DNA from: Oxyruncus cristatus
Lineage: Eukaryota; Chordata; Aves; Passeriformes; Cotingidae
NCBI GenBank assembly: GCA_013399855.1
Contig: VXAY01002209.1
Location: 42,313-106,312, forward strand
Direction of reading: 5' to 3'
Length of the DNA stretch: 64,000 nucleotides
In this document: positions 50,984 through 63,622 of the stretch, piece after piece
Numbering within the stretch: position 1 is the stretch's first letter
How the letters are laid out: each line of letters opens with the position of its first letter
Program-made: the position numbers and the translations under genes
The notes under the pieces: model-generated
Database searches by the model: none
Told to the model about the DNA's origin: nothing
What the model saw: the letters and a program-made list of their open reading frames with translations, nothing else

Positions 50984-51096
50984 CTTTAAGGCCCCAATTC
51001 AGCAACATATTAAAACAGATGCTTCAGGTCCTGACATTAAACACGTGCCAAACTGCTTTGTTGCATAGTCACAGATTGCTGAATGGGAGCCTAAAG
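50984..51096. mobile_element. Small inverted-repeat element (MITE-like relic)
   Basis: About 113 bases with imperfect terminal inverted repeats. Left aggccccaattcagcaa at 50989-51005 matches the complement of right ttgctgaatgggagcct at 51076-51092 at 15 of 17 positions, and ctttaa/ttaaag-like bases extend both ends. No coding capacity. This arrangement resembles non-autonomous palindromic elements known in sauropsid genomes; the family name is not certain. Confidence 0.6.
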
Positions 51097-52559
51097 ACTA
51101 AATCTTTTTCCCATGAAACTCTGGATTTACCTTCCATTTTCCTTCAAGAAAAACAAGGCATTTATGCAAATATAATATACATAAACATTTAAAAGCATTC
51201 AAAAAGGCTTGTCTTTCAGAGGTCACTGGGTGAGCCATAGCTCTGGAGGTAAATCTTGGACAAAAGTTGATGTATCATTTTTTACAACAGTTTAACTGGT
51301 GTTTATTTAAGATTTAGTTAGTGTTGTTTTCACAAAGAAAATAAAAATACTTTGAACATGTGAAGACATAAACATGGAGGGTGAATGTCCTACAGGGAAC
51401 TTTGGAGAAAGCACCACTGAATTAACTTACAGTACATTTGTTAAACATGAGCAGCTCTAATAATGACATTTCATTTAACAATGCCCTTTGTCTTTTCAGT
51501 TCATCAGTTACCTATTTCAGTAATGAACTGCAGTCATACCATTCTGATTTTCTCCTAATGTAAAGGCTGAGATCACTTCACTTGCAGTGGAGCGTGATGC
51601 TATTATTCTGTTTGTGGCTTAGGAAAAAAGCTATAGAATATATCACAATTGTGATTGTCTAACAAATATTAAAGTCTGTGATCAGTAAGGATACCAATAA
51701 CTATGTTTAGCTTTTAATGGAAACAAGTAAAATTAAAAAAAAAAAAAAAAAAAAAAAAGACAGAAAGGGTTGAAAATGCTCAGCATGTCTATTCCATGAG
51801 CAGAGCAGTAAGTATTCAGCTGGGGGAAAAAAATGAGCCACGCATTAAACGTTATTTTAATTTTTTATCAACAGCCCATGCATAGAACTTAACAGCAACA
51901 TTTTCACTGAGGATGAATAGTCTGAGTCGCAAAAATAAAATGGAGTTGCCTGCCCTATTTAAGAAGGATTTTCTAAAGAACTGGAGGAAGTCAGATTAAG
52001 TGGGTAATATCCCACTTTGCACTATGTAAACACAAGACAGATAAAAAATATCATAGGACTACTTGATATGATCCATAAGTCTTACAAGGGGTAATGGAGC
52101 TTACTTTCCCTCATTTGCCTAACTCTTTTTTTGGGTTTCTTAGATTTCAAAAGCTTTTTCATTGCCTTTCTAGCTGCAAGAGAGACACTGTAACCAGGCT
52201 GCTGTTTTCACTTTTCTATTCACAGTGATCTATTCAAAATATTTTCAGAGTTCACCAAAAACATTTAATTCACAAAGAGTGGTGGCCAGCACTCCATAAT
52301 CTTTTCCCAACTGAACCAAATCTGCACAATTTACAATAGATCTTTGGAAAACTGCTTTTTACTGTATGCTGCATCTATAGATCTCTCTCAATTACCCACA
52401 GTAAATTTAGGCATTGTACAAGAGCAAATTTTACAGTCCATGAAGAGATGAAGTGAAATCTAGATGAAATTCATTGTGACAGATTCTCAGTTAGTACCCT
52501 GATGTGTCTGTATTACAGAAGATAGACATTCTATTAGCATGGAAGCTCCCATAATGGAC
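51097..52559. other. Intergenic AT-rich DNA
   Basis: Contains the A24 run at 51735-51758. No gene or transposon recognised. Confidence 0.6.
51735..51758. repeat. Poly-A tract (24 bases)
   Basis: Uninterrupted A run in intergenic DNA. No recognisable retroelement body was seen on its left, so it is listed as a simple repeat. Confidence 0.9.
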
Positions 52560-54240
52560 TGTGAATCATTTCAGGTAATAGAGATGCCAACTGGAATGAC
52601 TGAAAAGCACTATTGAATTCCATTAGAGCTCTTTGTTTTTAAATCAGCCATTTCTTTGTGAATATCCAACTATATACTTCTTGACCCTCGCTGAGAGTAA
52701 TAATTGTGAACTAATATTACAAAACATTAATCTGAGTTACTGTTCAATTAATGTTTCTGTTTGAGGGTTATTTTTATGCTGCAAATGTGAAGGAGACTGT
52801 GGCTTGTATTACAAATATGTATTTGGGCTTGAACTAGTGCAGAATGCAATTTACAGTTTTATTTCTGTCTCCACTGTATTCAGTCTCATCTCATTAGCTG
52901 TAAAAAGACTCGAGTATTGGCTTTTCTTTTTCGAAGTCATCCTACCAGAATAAAATAACTATAATCAACAAATCCATAAAGATAAACATTTTTATAAGGG
53001 ATGCCACAAATAGTCTTCTTTCATTTAGGTGCTTGGTTAATTACCAGCAAAATAACTAACAGCATCTCCTGTTACCCAAACAGCCCCACCTTATCTATCA
53101 ATCATATATGATTTATCAGACTTGATAATTGCTTGGATAATTAACACAGAATTTAGTTTTATTCAGTGTGCTGAAACCTCAGAAATGCCTGCATAATTGC
53201 CATTTGTGTAGTAGATGAAGTTATGAATAATTCCTTTTCACATAAATAAGAAGGCTGGCTTGCAGGCAGCACGTATTTCCTCACCCATAGCCATTAATGC
53301 AGATATCATGTCATACAAGTGCTATGGCATTGTCACATATTAACCATATGTATATAGTTAGAGTAATTAAAATACATATCCATGAAAATAAGGGGAAAGC
53401 CTTCCCCTTTGTTTGTAAGCACTGCATGCCTCTTTCGTGTGGAAGTACAGAAGGAGAGTGAAGGAAAATTAGTCCATTCAGTACAGCAGCAACTGGATCT
53501 GAATCTCTGTAATGTTCGCACATAAATCCTTTGGGAAGTCTTTAAAGAGAGTAGGTTCTATATCTTCTGTCTACGATCATCTATTTTCACATCAGAATGA
53601 GCAACATTATCCTTATATACTGGAGTGTCTGTGTCTACAGCTTGAAAATGAGCCTCTCCTTAATGTTGTAATGACAGGTGTAAGATTAACTTTGTTAGGT
53701 GTCTAGCCACTCATGCAAACTAAATTAAATTAATGGAACAAATTTCTCTCATAATTAAGATAAAAATTCATGTCAGCTGTAACCTTGCTGTACACTAATT
53801 ATATACAAATGATTTATCATCTGCTTCGCCCAGAATATTAATCCTCAACTCATTGATAACTGCAGCCAGTGTTAAGAGATGAGAGTTGATTAACTATGAC
53901 AGATTGGGCAACCACAGTACCAAGTGCCTGAACAACCAGTGAAACCAATAATATTCAAATAGCACTTCTTATTTAAAAATGCATTCCCATGGAAACAGAT
54001 GCATGTTTAATGAGGGACACAGAGATTATTTCAATAACGACTGATATTGGAAGAGTGGGCAGAACTAATCAATAATAATTAAGCCCTTAGCCTGGTTAAG
54101 ATATGGTTCTCTAGAGCAGGTTATGTACACATTAGTGAGGTACTAGTTCAGGCCATGTTACACATAATGTCTTCATGCATTGCTGTTGGTTATTTATTTT
54201 CCTACTGCAGCAGGTATCACATAGTTTACAGATGTTGAAA
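52560..54240. promoter_or_regulatory. Candidate conserved noncoding block
   Basis: AT-rich, repeat-free sequence, no long open frames, and many homeodomain-type TAAT/ATTA cores: 52700-52760, ggttaattacc at 53035-53045, gataattg and gataattaac at 53123-53143, and aataataattaag at 54071-54085. This texture is usual for ultraconserved-like enhancers near developmental genes. No alignment was available, so conservation is inferred. Confidence 0.3.
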
Positions 54241-57200
54241 AGCCAATCTAGTCTTGGCTCCCACCAGCTCTAATAGGGAGAAGAAAAAGCTGATGCCACC
54301 AACAGTCCTTTGAAAGTCAACTCCTGTGATAATTATGCTTTCTGAAAATGTCATTCTAAAAAAAATCAACCCAACCAACACAAAAACCCCCAAACAACTC
54401 TTGAAACATCATCTGTGAAACAGGACATTCATTCATCTCTTGGAATATGATGTTATATTTTTCCTTTAAATGAAAATTATTAAAATTAACTTGTAAAACC
54501 TTAAAAAAAGACATTACTTTTATTTTTTAATAGGTGACAGATATTTTTGGGGAAGACTGTTAGTTAATAATGTATCCTTTAATGAATTAAAAAAATACAC
54601 AAAATTTCAGACATGTTGAAGAGCTTCAAGTTAGGGCTTGGGATTTTTAGTATTAATTCTGTCTCCCCAGGACAGCTTTTTTAGACTAATTGCTCATTGA
54701 GGCTCCAAGAATCCCTGTCAGAATGAAGAAAAAAACCAGTCTTGTACCTAGGCATTAATAAGGCACAACCAGCCAGCTGGATGAACTAAGTAGTATTGCT
54801 GTAAATTAATTACTTTCCTGAAAAGCTGGTGTGTCTGAAGACGAGTTATGTGTGAAAAGGAAACTTAAATACTAATATAAAACTGAAGACAATTGCAAAA
54901 TCAGCACAGAGCGTGAACTTGTTCTTCCCACTGTTAAGGTGGGAAGAGCCCTGTGAAACCCTGCATGGTGGTGGCACAGGCATGTACAGTCTGGTCTGCA
55001 GGGAATGTGCCGATGGCACAGCTCAGGCTTTCCTGCTGGACAGACAGGTTTGATTCTGACATAAAGGAACAAAATCCAAGAAATTGGCTCCTATCCTCGA
55101 CGTCAGGCTTTAAGAGGCTCGAGGCCTGGCTTTAAGAGAGCCAGCCTTCCTGAGTCTGCTCACTCTTAGTATGGGGACACCTATTCCTTTGGAAGTGGAA
55201 TGGCTTATTTCACATAGACTCTACCAGGATTATGTCTTAAATGTGAAATTGGGCCCTTTCTTCAGCTCCCACGTTCCGTAACACCCACTCAGCACCTGAC
55301 TGAACACAGGTGTTCCTGCACAGGTAGCTTTAATTCTTGGCTTGGATAAAAATTTGGGCTCCTATTATGGATTGTAGAGCCACCTGAATGCCAGCCTGAA
55401 CACAACAGATGGTGTGCTGCAGGTTTGTCAGTGCTCTGTGGTGACACTGCAGGCTGGTACTGAGCACACAAACCAGGCTGGCCTCTAGAAACACTCAGCA
55501 TTGCTCAAGCCCAGGCTTCAGCTGCCAGGAGAACCAAAACACCAGAGCCCAGCCATCCCAGCACTGCCAGTCTCAACATGTGGACGACAGATCGGGAGCT
55601 GTTTTCTACGTGCCAGTATAGACACAGTCTCTCAAAGAATATTTGAATCACCAGCATAGGAAGCAAATACTCTATTTCATGATAATGGTCCTTTTCAGCC
55701 TCCCATCCCATGAGGGACTTTTTTTTTTTTTTTTCCCCCATTGTCTTACGTGCTTCAAAGGAAATTAAAGTTCCACTTAAATGAAAAAGAAAATGTGAAC
55801 TTTATGGGAAATAAAAATTCAAACATTTTTTTCTCTACATTTCTAGCTTTTTCAGGGCTAATTGCCTTTGAATTTGTAAATGTAGATAATGAGAAGAATC
55901 CTATGTATATGGAACTGAAGAGAATATATGCAGAGCAAGTCAAGTACTTGATATCCAATTTAACTTGGAGTTGGATATCAACTTTAAATAAGCAAAAAAG
56001 ACCTTAAGTTTTTCTCATCATCTTATCCCTAGGGGATACATAACTGCTATGAACCTAATCAACTACAGTACATCACAGATCCTCTGTGCCAACGCTAATG
56101 AATGAACATTCCTTCAGAGAACAGAGATGAACCATCAGCACTACAGCTCTGCTGTGTCTTTTCTAGGAGAAGCTCAGCATGGACATTTGGCAGCGATGGT
56201 GTCTAAATGCAGCCTGCTAGGAATGGCTGAAATGGATCTAGACTGATTAGTGCTACTTTGGCTAATTGCTGGAGGTAGGAACTGGAGACCCACTGGTAGC
56301 CTTCATTGCCAGCAGTTAGAGCTATAGTTGATAAACCTAAATTTTGCTCGTACTGACACAAAAGAAAGTACGCCACCCTCAGTAGAGTCTCTCCAGGTTA
56401 AGAGGCACAAGGAGAAGCAGATGCAAAATACGGATATTGTTCTTGTTCTAAATCTTTTTTGCACACTGAATTACTGATACCTCCAGCACCTCCTGCCCCT
56501 TCCCCTCAGAGTAAGAAGTGGAATTATGCTGCCTTCCCCAGCAGCATCACTTTCTTCCATGGATCAGGCTTTGCAAACAATGCAATTATTTCAGAGGAGA
56601 GTGCAATGAGCCCTAGTTTTGCTACTTCCACTTATTACTGAGGAACATCAAACTATCCAGCCCTTTTCCTGTAGCCATCTTTAAAAAAGGCAATGATCTC
56701 AATGTGCTGCTGACCTAATGAGGGCTGTGTGTGACAGAGCCGTAGATACATTTTCTCACTAGCCTAATGAGCAAAGTGACAGACAGTGAAACAGTTCACA
56801 CTTGAGTAATTTTCTAGTCATCAGCAACTGCAGTGTTCATGGGAGCAGAAGCCAGAGAAGGGACAGGGAGATATACAATAAATACACACTGGCTCCATTG
56901 GCCAGAGTAAGTTATCACTAGGATAGAGGTCTTGGGGCAAACTCCCTGAGGAAATTCAAACAAAAAGAGTCAATTTAAGGCATCTCTAGCAGTGCATTCA
57001 ATTAAAATTAAATTTAAAATGTAGGATCAGCTGTTGGGCTGTTAGGCCACCTGCCCAAAGGAAGAAAAAAATTAGGGATGTAACGAACCTTTACTCCTGA
57101 TGTCTGCAAGCTGCTCATGAATCACTGAATAGTACCACCTTCTCACAACCACTCATTCAGCACAAAGTACAGCTCTTCTTTGTCTCCCACCCGAAGAAGA

Positions 57201-58286
57201 AGAAAACTAGCAGCAGATAGCTCATTATCCATATTGACAGCAAGCCTTTGCATGAAAAATGCCATCCTTATTACATTTTTAATGTACTGGCAACTTCTTC
57301 CAGTGAAACTGTTATTTCTCAAGGGAATGTTACTGTGAGCCAAGCCTTGGAACATCCACTGGCACGGGCTCCAGGATATGATAGGATTTCCACAAGGAAA
57401 CAGCAAAAGCCATTCAGAACCCTGCAGTTCTCCAGGCACTATGTTTGTTCACCAAGTACCTCCCACTGCCCTGACAGCCAGGTATGGGAGTGGAGAAGAG
57501 ACACAGCCAAGGTGCAAGGGAAGGAGCCCTTCCCAAAGATGAGAAAACCAGCTGGTGCCAGGAGAAGCACTTCACTTGTCCATGGTGTGATCCAGGTCTT
57601 GAAGAGATGCCATATCAGCCCTTCTTATCCCTTCTTGATCCCCCTCCTTGGATATTGCAGTTTTTACCAGTGACAAAATATTATGCCTGCCTCACTTCCA
57701 ACTTCTCTCAGATGAAGAGAGGAGACATTTGCTGCTGCTGGGACAAATAAAGCAGCAGCTGCATGGAATCCATGTGCCAAACTCCAGAACTGTTCCTCTC
57801 TGAACGGGCCTGACTCTCTAAGCAGAAGGGACATTAGGAAATGAAGGGTCTTGTGGTTCCTCCCCTGGATCCTTCTGCTGTGACCCTTCCTGTCATGTGT
57901 GGGAACCAACCCATGGGCAGATGACAAGTCCTGTGAGCATTCTAACTGTTGTGGACATGCTTTAGAGGTGCAGCAATTAGATGTGGTAGAGCTCATACTG
58001 CCCTTCAGATCTGGTGCTACTCTGCAGCTGCCCTGTGGGAGCTGGATGATGCCCAAAATGCCTAAATTCACCTCCTGCTGCACCAGTCTCAGCTTCAGTC
58101 TGTGAGGCTGCCTGGGCAAGTACATGGTCTAAAGAATGGATCAAAATGCCTTCCAATGATATCAGCAGCAACAGATGAGCCCTTGTGCAATTCAATCCTA
58201 CCCTGCAAGAGCCTGGAGAGAGCACACAAATCAGGTTCTTCCACTGAGGGCAGAGCAAATCTCTGGCAGAGCTTTGGCACAGTGTT
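54241..58286. other. Intergenic DNA with GC-richer right part, unassigned
   Basis: Low-complexity A/C tract at 54359-54400 and T16 at 55719-55734. From about 57,150 the sequence is GC-richer and has frames of 141 codons (plus 57248-57673) and 153 codons (minus 57664-58125) that overlap others and have no recognisable domain. I do not call a gene. Confidence 0.5.
55719..55734. repeat. Poly-T tract (16 bases)
   Basis: T run followed by five C, intergenic. Confidence 0.85.
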
Positions 58287-58455
58287 ATTAGCTAATTCTC
58301 ACAATCACACCATAAAGTCATTTCTGCCCAGCTTTTCGGGTTGGTGGAGAAATGAAGGACTTGCCAGGAGTCACCAGAGGCACAGGTGTAGTCAGCCAGG
58401 AACGAAACTCAAAGTTCTGGGTTCTGGTCCTCAGCTCTGGCTGCTTGACCAACAA
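58287..58455 (-). mobile_element. MIR-like SINE relic, minus orientation
   Basis: The order of motifs is that of a reversed MIR: ctcacaatcacaccataaag, then ggagaaatgaaggacttgcc, then agtcaccagaggcac, then gttctgggttctggtcctc, then tctggctgcttgacc. MIR elements are tRNA-derived SINEs of amniote age, inactive today. The match is by eye and diverged. Confidence 0.75.
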
Positions 58456-58560
58456 CACCCATTTATCCAAACTCACTATGAGCTTGGCTGAACTGTTGTT
58501 TTCTCTGACGTTTCTCCTTGCACGTGTGAAAGTATGCCCTTTGGCTTGTGACAGAAGGCC

Positions 58561-58680
58561 TGTGGCTCAGGAGGTGAATGGGCTCTGAGTCAGGTGCCTC
58601 TGTTCCTCTACAGCGTCTGCTACTGCTTCCCCGGGTGACCCAAGGCAGGGTATTTAAACCAATTGCACCACACGTGCCAC
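58561..58680 (+). mobile_element. MIR-like SINE relic, plus orientation
   Basis: Reads tgtggctcaggaggtgaatg near the 5' end, then gactctgag-like and ttccccgggtgacccaaggc, then gtatttaaacc. This is the forward MIR order (head, box region, core, 'accttgggcaagt' region). It lies about 105 bases from the oppositely oriented copy at 58287-58455. Confidence 0.65.
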
Positions 58681-59538
58681 GTTGGAAGAACAAAAAAATT
58701 GCTTCTAAAATGTTATTTTGTCAGCTGGGAGTAAGCAAATAAACACTGGGATCTTTTTAAATTAGGGAATTCAGTGCTTATCTTTCACTCTGACTTTCAT
58801 CTGGGCTCAGCATTCAATTCCTTTAGGCTATTTTAAAGACCCTTGTCTAGAAAAAGAAACCGGCATTTATGGGAACAGCACAAATATTAAACTACTTTGA
58901 CTATCTCTCCATGTGGAACTGCTCATATGCAATAAAAATGGCAGTGTTTTCCAGTATAAATAATCACTCATTTCTTGAAATCATAAATCATTCACCTTTT
59001 GAATTATCTGGGTGTCAGGGGATAAACTGTTAAATCTATATTTAGTATCTACCACAAAGTCCTGGGTGGTTTTCAGAAATACTGCATGCTCTTCAGCTGG
59101 GAGAACTTGTACTCAGATCCCTTGGATAAAAGTACTTAAATTTGAACTTACATGCTTACATTTAAAACCTCCACCTAACACTTTAGGGAAATGAAAATTA
59201 TTTAAAAGCTGTTCTGAGCATTTCTAAAAACTACTCAGTTGAAGGCATTATGGCTGGAAATGCATTTTAAATAACTTTTCATAAACATCTTCCTTCTTTT
59301 AAAATTCTATCTTGCTCATCACAGATACCTTGGAACGTATCTGGTCATAAGAACCATGCCCTGGATCACCCAGTAGAGGAGACAGCGAGTGAAGAGCTGG
59401 TCCTTGGGGGGGTGGAAATCAGCCAGTTGTGTCAGGGAAATGGGACATCAGGATAGGACAGAGCCTGTGATGCAGCACTGCAAAGGAGATCTGTACTGCC
59501 CTGGTGGTGGGAGATGACAGCCCACTGTGCAACCCTCA
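58681..59538. other. Intergenic DNA, nothing recognised
   Basis: Between the plus-strand MIR relic and the 59-base repeat. No element recognised. Confidence 0.6.
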
Positions 59539-59746
59539 CCACCAACACACTGGATTTGACAGGTCTGTGGACCAGCAATCGAACTGCAGCCCAGGTGCTT
59601 TTAACACCCTGAATTTGACAGGTCTGTGGACCAGCAATCGAACTGCAGCCCAGGTGCTTTTAACACCCTGAACNCCACCAACACACTGGATTTGACAGGT
59701 CTGTGGACCAGCAATCGAACTGCAGCCCAGGTGCTTTTAACACCCT
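59539..59746. repeat. Three copies of a 59-base unit around a single N
   Basis: The same 59 bases (from g-attgacagg-like ggatttgacag to aacaccct) occur at 59552-59610, 59611-59669 and 59688-59746. Copies 1 and 2 abut; copy 3 is preceded by one N (59674) and by a repeat of the ccaccaacacac flank. The copies are identical or differ only at the second base. Confidence 0.95.
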
Positions 59747-62700
59747 GAACCATTTGAGTGTCTGCATAAAAGTCTGTCCTGCACTAGATACGGTGCAGCA
59801 TTTTTAGAGGGCTCTTAGTGAAACTGTTCCACTCCCTGCGTAGAGATGGACACACAGAATCTGCCAAAAAAATGTTCAGCCAACCAGGAAGTGTCAAGAG
59901 AATTTTATACAGGAAAAAAGATTTGAAGAAACTCAGTGGTTAAGGGAATGTTCATTTTACTTTGTAATTCACCTTAACTGATCCTGTATGTGAACCAAAA
60001 CCCCCGAGACGAGAAATGTGTGCAGAAGATATAAACCTGTGAAATGGTGGGACAAATAGTTTCTCTTTCTCTAGTAAAATGAAACAGCAGCTACTTGGGA
60101 AAAGAATACACGTGCCAAATCTGTAAATATGCTCTCCCTTTTTTTATGCTGCTGCTATAATTAATGTAAGAACCTTTAAAATTCCTATCTGATACTTACA
60201 CTTGTTATAGCAACATATTTAATTCCAGTGCTACATCCTTTAGCGGATTCTTTTACTTCATTCAAATTACTAATCGTTTAGATTCTCTCTGAAAGTCTTT
60301 CCTCCCTCGCTCCCCATTCATGCTTAACCTAATTAACTATAAATGAGAAAAAATGCTATTCACATAAAAAGAAAATGTTAACCTATAAATTATCCAGTGC
60401 TCCCTCCTGAGGCTGGCAACGCCTCTTGCAGAAAAGCTCAAATTTTGGTGCAGTATTCCTGGCTTCCCATCCAGTTTCTGCCACCCAAAATCATTTTATA
60501 CAACACATTACTCTGCCATTTTGTACATCTGGCAACATTTGCTGATACTAAGTCCTCTCCCCTGTTTTCAAGACTACACGAAGTAGGATTTCGAGGATGA
60601 TTAATTGGGGAGAGGAAAACATTCCTTTACATTTCAAGGAACATTTGCGGAAGACTAATGGTCATTTATGGAAATATGGCCTCTTTATATCCATTAATGT
60701 CTTCCAGAGCTCCCTGTGGGTTACACAATTAACCACCGTTTTGTGTTTCTTTGCTGCCATCATCCAAAAGTCCTCTCAGTTGCCATCATCAGTTGAAAAT
60801 CTGCTTCGCCATCACCAGATCAAAAGCCCACTCAAGTCCATGGGACTGAGACATCTAAGAGACAGGATCCTTGCTCCATAGGTTTCTCCTCAAAATACAG
60901 TTTCTGCCAGAGGTTCTCAACTGCATTTTGCCAAATTCGACCCTGACAACCATTTCCAAATGTATTTGTAAATCCAAATAAAATGGAGAGAGAGAGAATC
61001 CTTTATTTTTTGTTTCTATTCTCATGCTTTTGTGACTTTGTTCAACTTACTCTCCGGTGGTGATGGGAATATCTTTGCTGTCACTAGCATAATATAATTC
61101 TGATCCATAATAAAATAAAAAAATCCATAATTCTGGAGCTAGAGCTCCAGAGTACTCTCATAACTTACTGCTATTATCATTAGTGTTACCATTCTTTGGA
61201 ATTATAACACTTACTTCCAGTGAATCCTGAATCCCTGTCAGGTAACATGACAAATGTGTGCCCAGGTGCCAGGTCACATCACGGGCACCACGAGGGATGC
61301 TGGGCCCAAGCAAAGACTGGCACTAGGCACATCTGAGGGAAATGCCCTTTCCATCACACTTTCCACAGTTCCCTGCTGTCCATCCCTATCTCCCTGTCAC
61401 TGCAGGGATTTGTGTCAGCGTTCTGAGGGCTCTAATGGGCCTTAATGGCCAAGGGATTAGTATCACACAGTACGCTGCCCAGTTTTTTCCCCTTTTGCCA
61501 ATGAAAGGAGACAGCCCTGGCAACAACTGTCTCTTGCCAGGATATTTGCGTGCATTCTGTTTTGGAACTGGCATCTCACCAGCTCATGGTTTAATTTACC
61601 ACCAATTCCATCTCACTGCTCAGTATTTGCCCCGTGCACTGCCTGTGAGCTCCAAAACAGATGTACATCAAACTGGGAAGGGCAAGGTGCTTGCAAATGA
61701 GCCGGGAAGATGGATTATCCACTGTGAATGAAAATCTTTTATTTCCTTTGCCTCCCTTTATCCCTTTTCATCTTGATTAACAAACGATAAAAAAAGTACA
61801 TGTATGTTGAATAAAAGGCCCCAGTGTTGCCCAACTATCCATATGTAAGTTGTATTACACCTGGTAATACCACCCATGTAGCGAGCCTGGGGTCAGGAAA
61901 TGAGTTCTTGGTTGTTCCACATCTGTATGAAAAAAAGATTTCGCTGTGGTGACCTGAAAATGAAGAAGATGGTTCCAAGGACTGAAGCAGACACCAACAC
62001 TGTCATCTCTGCCCTCTGCCAAAGGGCTGCAGCCATATCCCTCAGTAACTACCCAGAGTTCAGACACCACAAGGAAGCTGATGCTGTTTCAGGGAACGTC
62101 CGAGTCATTCAGAGGACACTGGTCCCAGGCACATATGGTGGTGTCACCTTCCCGTGGAGATGGCTGATGCCAAGAACAACCTCTCCTTCCAGAGAGGCAG
62201 GAGAGTTACAGCCGTCAGCCAACACTAGGGATGGTTATCTGTTGACATCTGTGGTTTGGTACAGTTTCCTTTGCTATCCGTGTAATTTGTTCCAGGTATT
62301 TTATAAAGTGAAAAACATCAACACTAGGGGTCTTTTTGCCCTTGATATCAAAAAAGACCTACCCAAGCATAGAAGAAAATGAGAGAGAAAAAGGAGAAAT
62401 GAGGACAATACTGATAAAACCAGAGAGGAATGATAGATCAAAAAAACGTTAAGTTAAAGAAGAGACAAACAGCTTATCTGTTCATTCCCAATTCCCAGAA
62501 ATTTTTCTCCATTTTGATGGTGCTTGCTCACAAGCTGAGAAGAGATGGGCCTTCCAGTTGTGAGGAGACAGCCTCATACCAAAACAGGAGAAGAAGCATA
62601 ACCTACTTGCCATTCCTGAACACAGTAGAAGAAACAGAGAGAAAAAAATTTCAGGAGCAAACTGCTGGCATTTTGCTGCATAGCAAAATAAAGACATGGA

Positions 62701-63489
62701 TTTAATGAGGGCATGTGCATTATATGGAGCAGGAAACACTGACACCATTACACAAATTAGTAGAAATTTTTTGTAAGTACAGAAGTCTGATAAAATATCC
62801 TTATTAAAGGTATGTATAAAATTCAGGAGAAGATAATGCCATCCAATCTTTTCTTACTTTAACATTGCTTCAGGATGATTTACAGCACTTTAGCAGAAAA
62901 ACACAAAAGCCAAGCATGTAATTCACTCATATTTTTACCTACAGGAAGCCCTGTGCTCTTTCCTGTGGTCCCTCAAAAGACTGAATCAGCACCACAGCAC
63001 CTTGCAGACAGACCCCCATCAAACCTGCCAGCCCAGTCTCTCCCCACAACCTCCCTCGCATTTCGCATTCCCTGGGTTTCTCTGGTGCCATATCCATTTC
63101 CTTTCTCCTGTTTCCCATCAGAGGCCAAGAGCACAGCCCCAACCCCTTGCCAAGGGAGCACCAGTCAGTCCTACCTTTATTTCAATGCCAGCACAAACCC
63201 CAACCACTTACTTTCCTGTTCTCTACCAAGAGCTCCGTTTATCAATGGGTTTGCAGGAACACAATTGCTAAGAATGTTAGCTAATTGGCACTAACTATAG
63301 TTAAGGGGTAACTAGGGGCACATTCACAGGGGTTAGGGAGGCCTGAAGGAGGAGAAATATAATTCAGTACACTCTCAACTCTGCACACACACTTAGCTGA
63401 GCAGGGTTAATAAGAGCATCAGTCTGGTTCCCAAGCACATAAGAGGTAAATAGAAGCCATTTTTCATGTTTTATTCTTCAGTTACAGTT
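59747..63489. other. Intergenic DNA with longer unassigned open frames
   Basis: Plus-strand frames at 61342-61731 (129 codons), 61900-62382 (160 codons) and 62875-63294 (139 codons, proline- and serine-rich) share a reading frame but are separated by several stops and show no known domain. They could be exons of an uncharacterised transcript, but composition is an equal explanation. Confidence 0.4.
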
Positions 63490-63622
63490 TTACCATGGAC
63501 CGTTTTACAAGTGAGGTAAATGAGTCATAGAAAAAGCAAGTAGCTTGACCAGGGCTTTGCAGTAAGATATCGGCAACATAGAGAGAGCACTGCAGGAACT
63601 ACTTTCCAGCCCACTTGATCCT
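63490..63622 (-). mobile_element. MIR-like SINE relic, minus orientation
   Basis: Contains ttttacaagtgaggtaaatg, aaaaagcaagtagcttgacc, ctttgcagtaagat, and a degraded ccagcccactt end, the order of a reversed MIR core and head. Diverged and non-coding. Confidence 0.72.

Noticed and set aside
57248..58491. Frames of 129-153 codons on both strands
   Set aside because: They overlap each other and a SINE relic, and none shows a domain. GC-richer composition explains their length.
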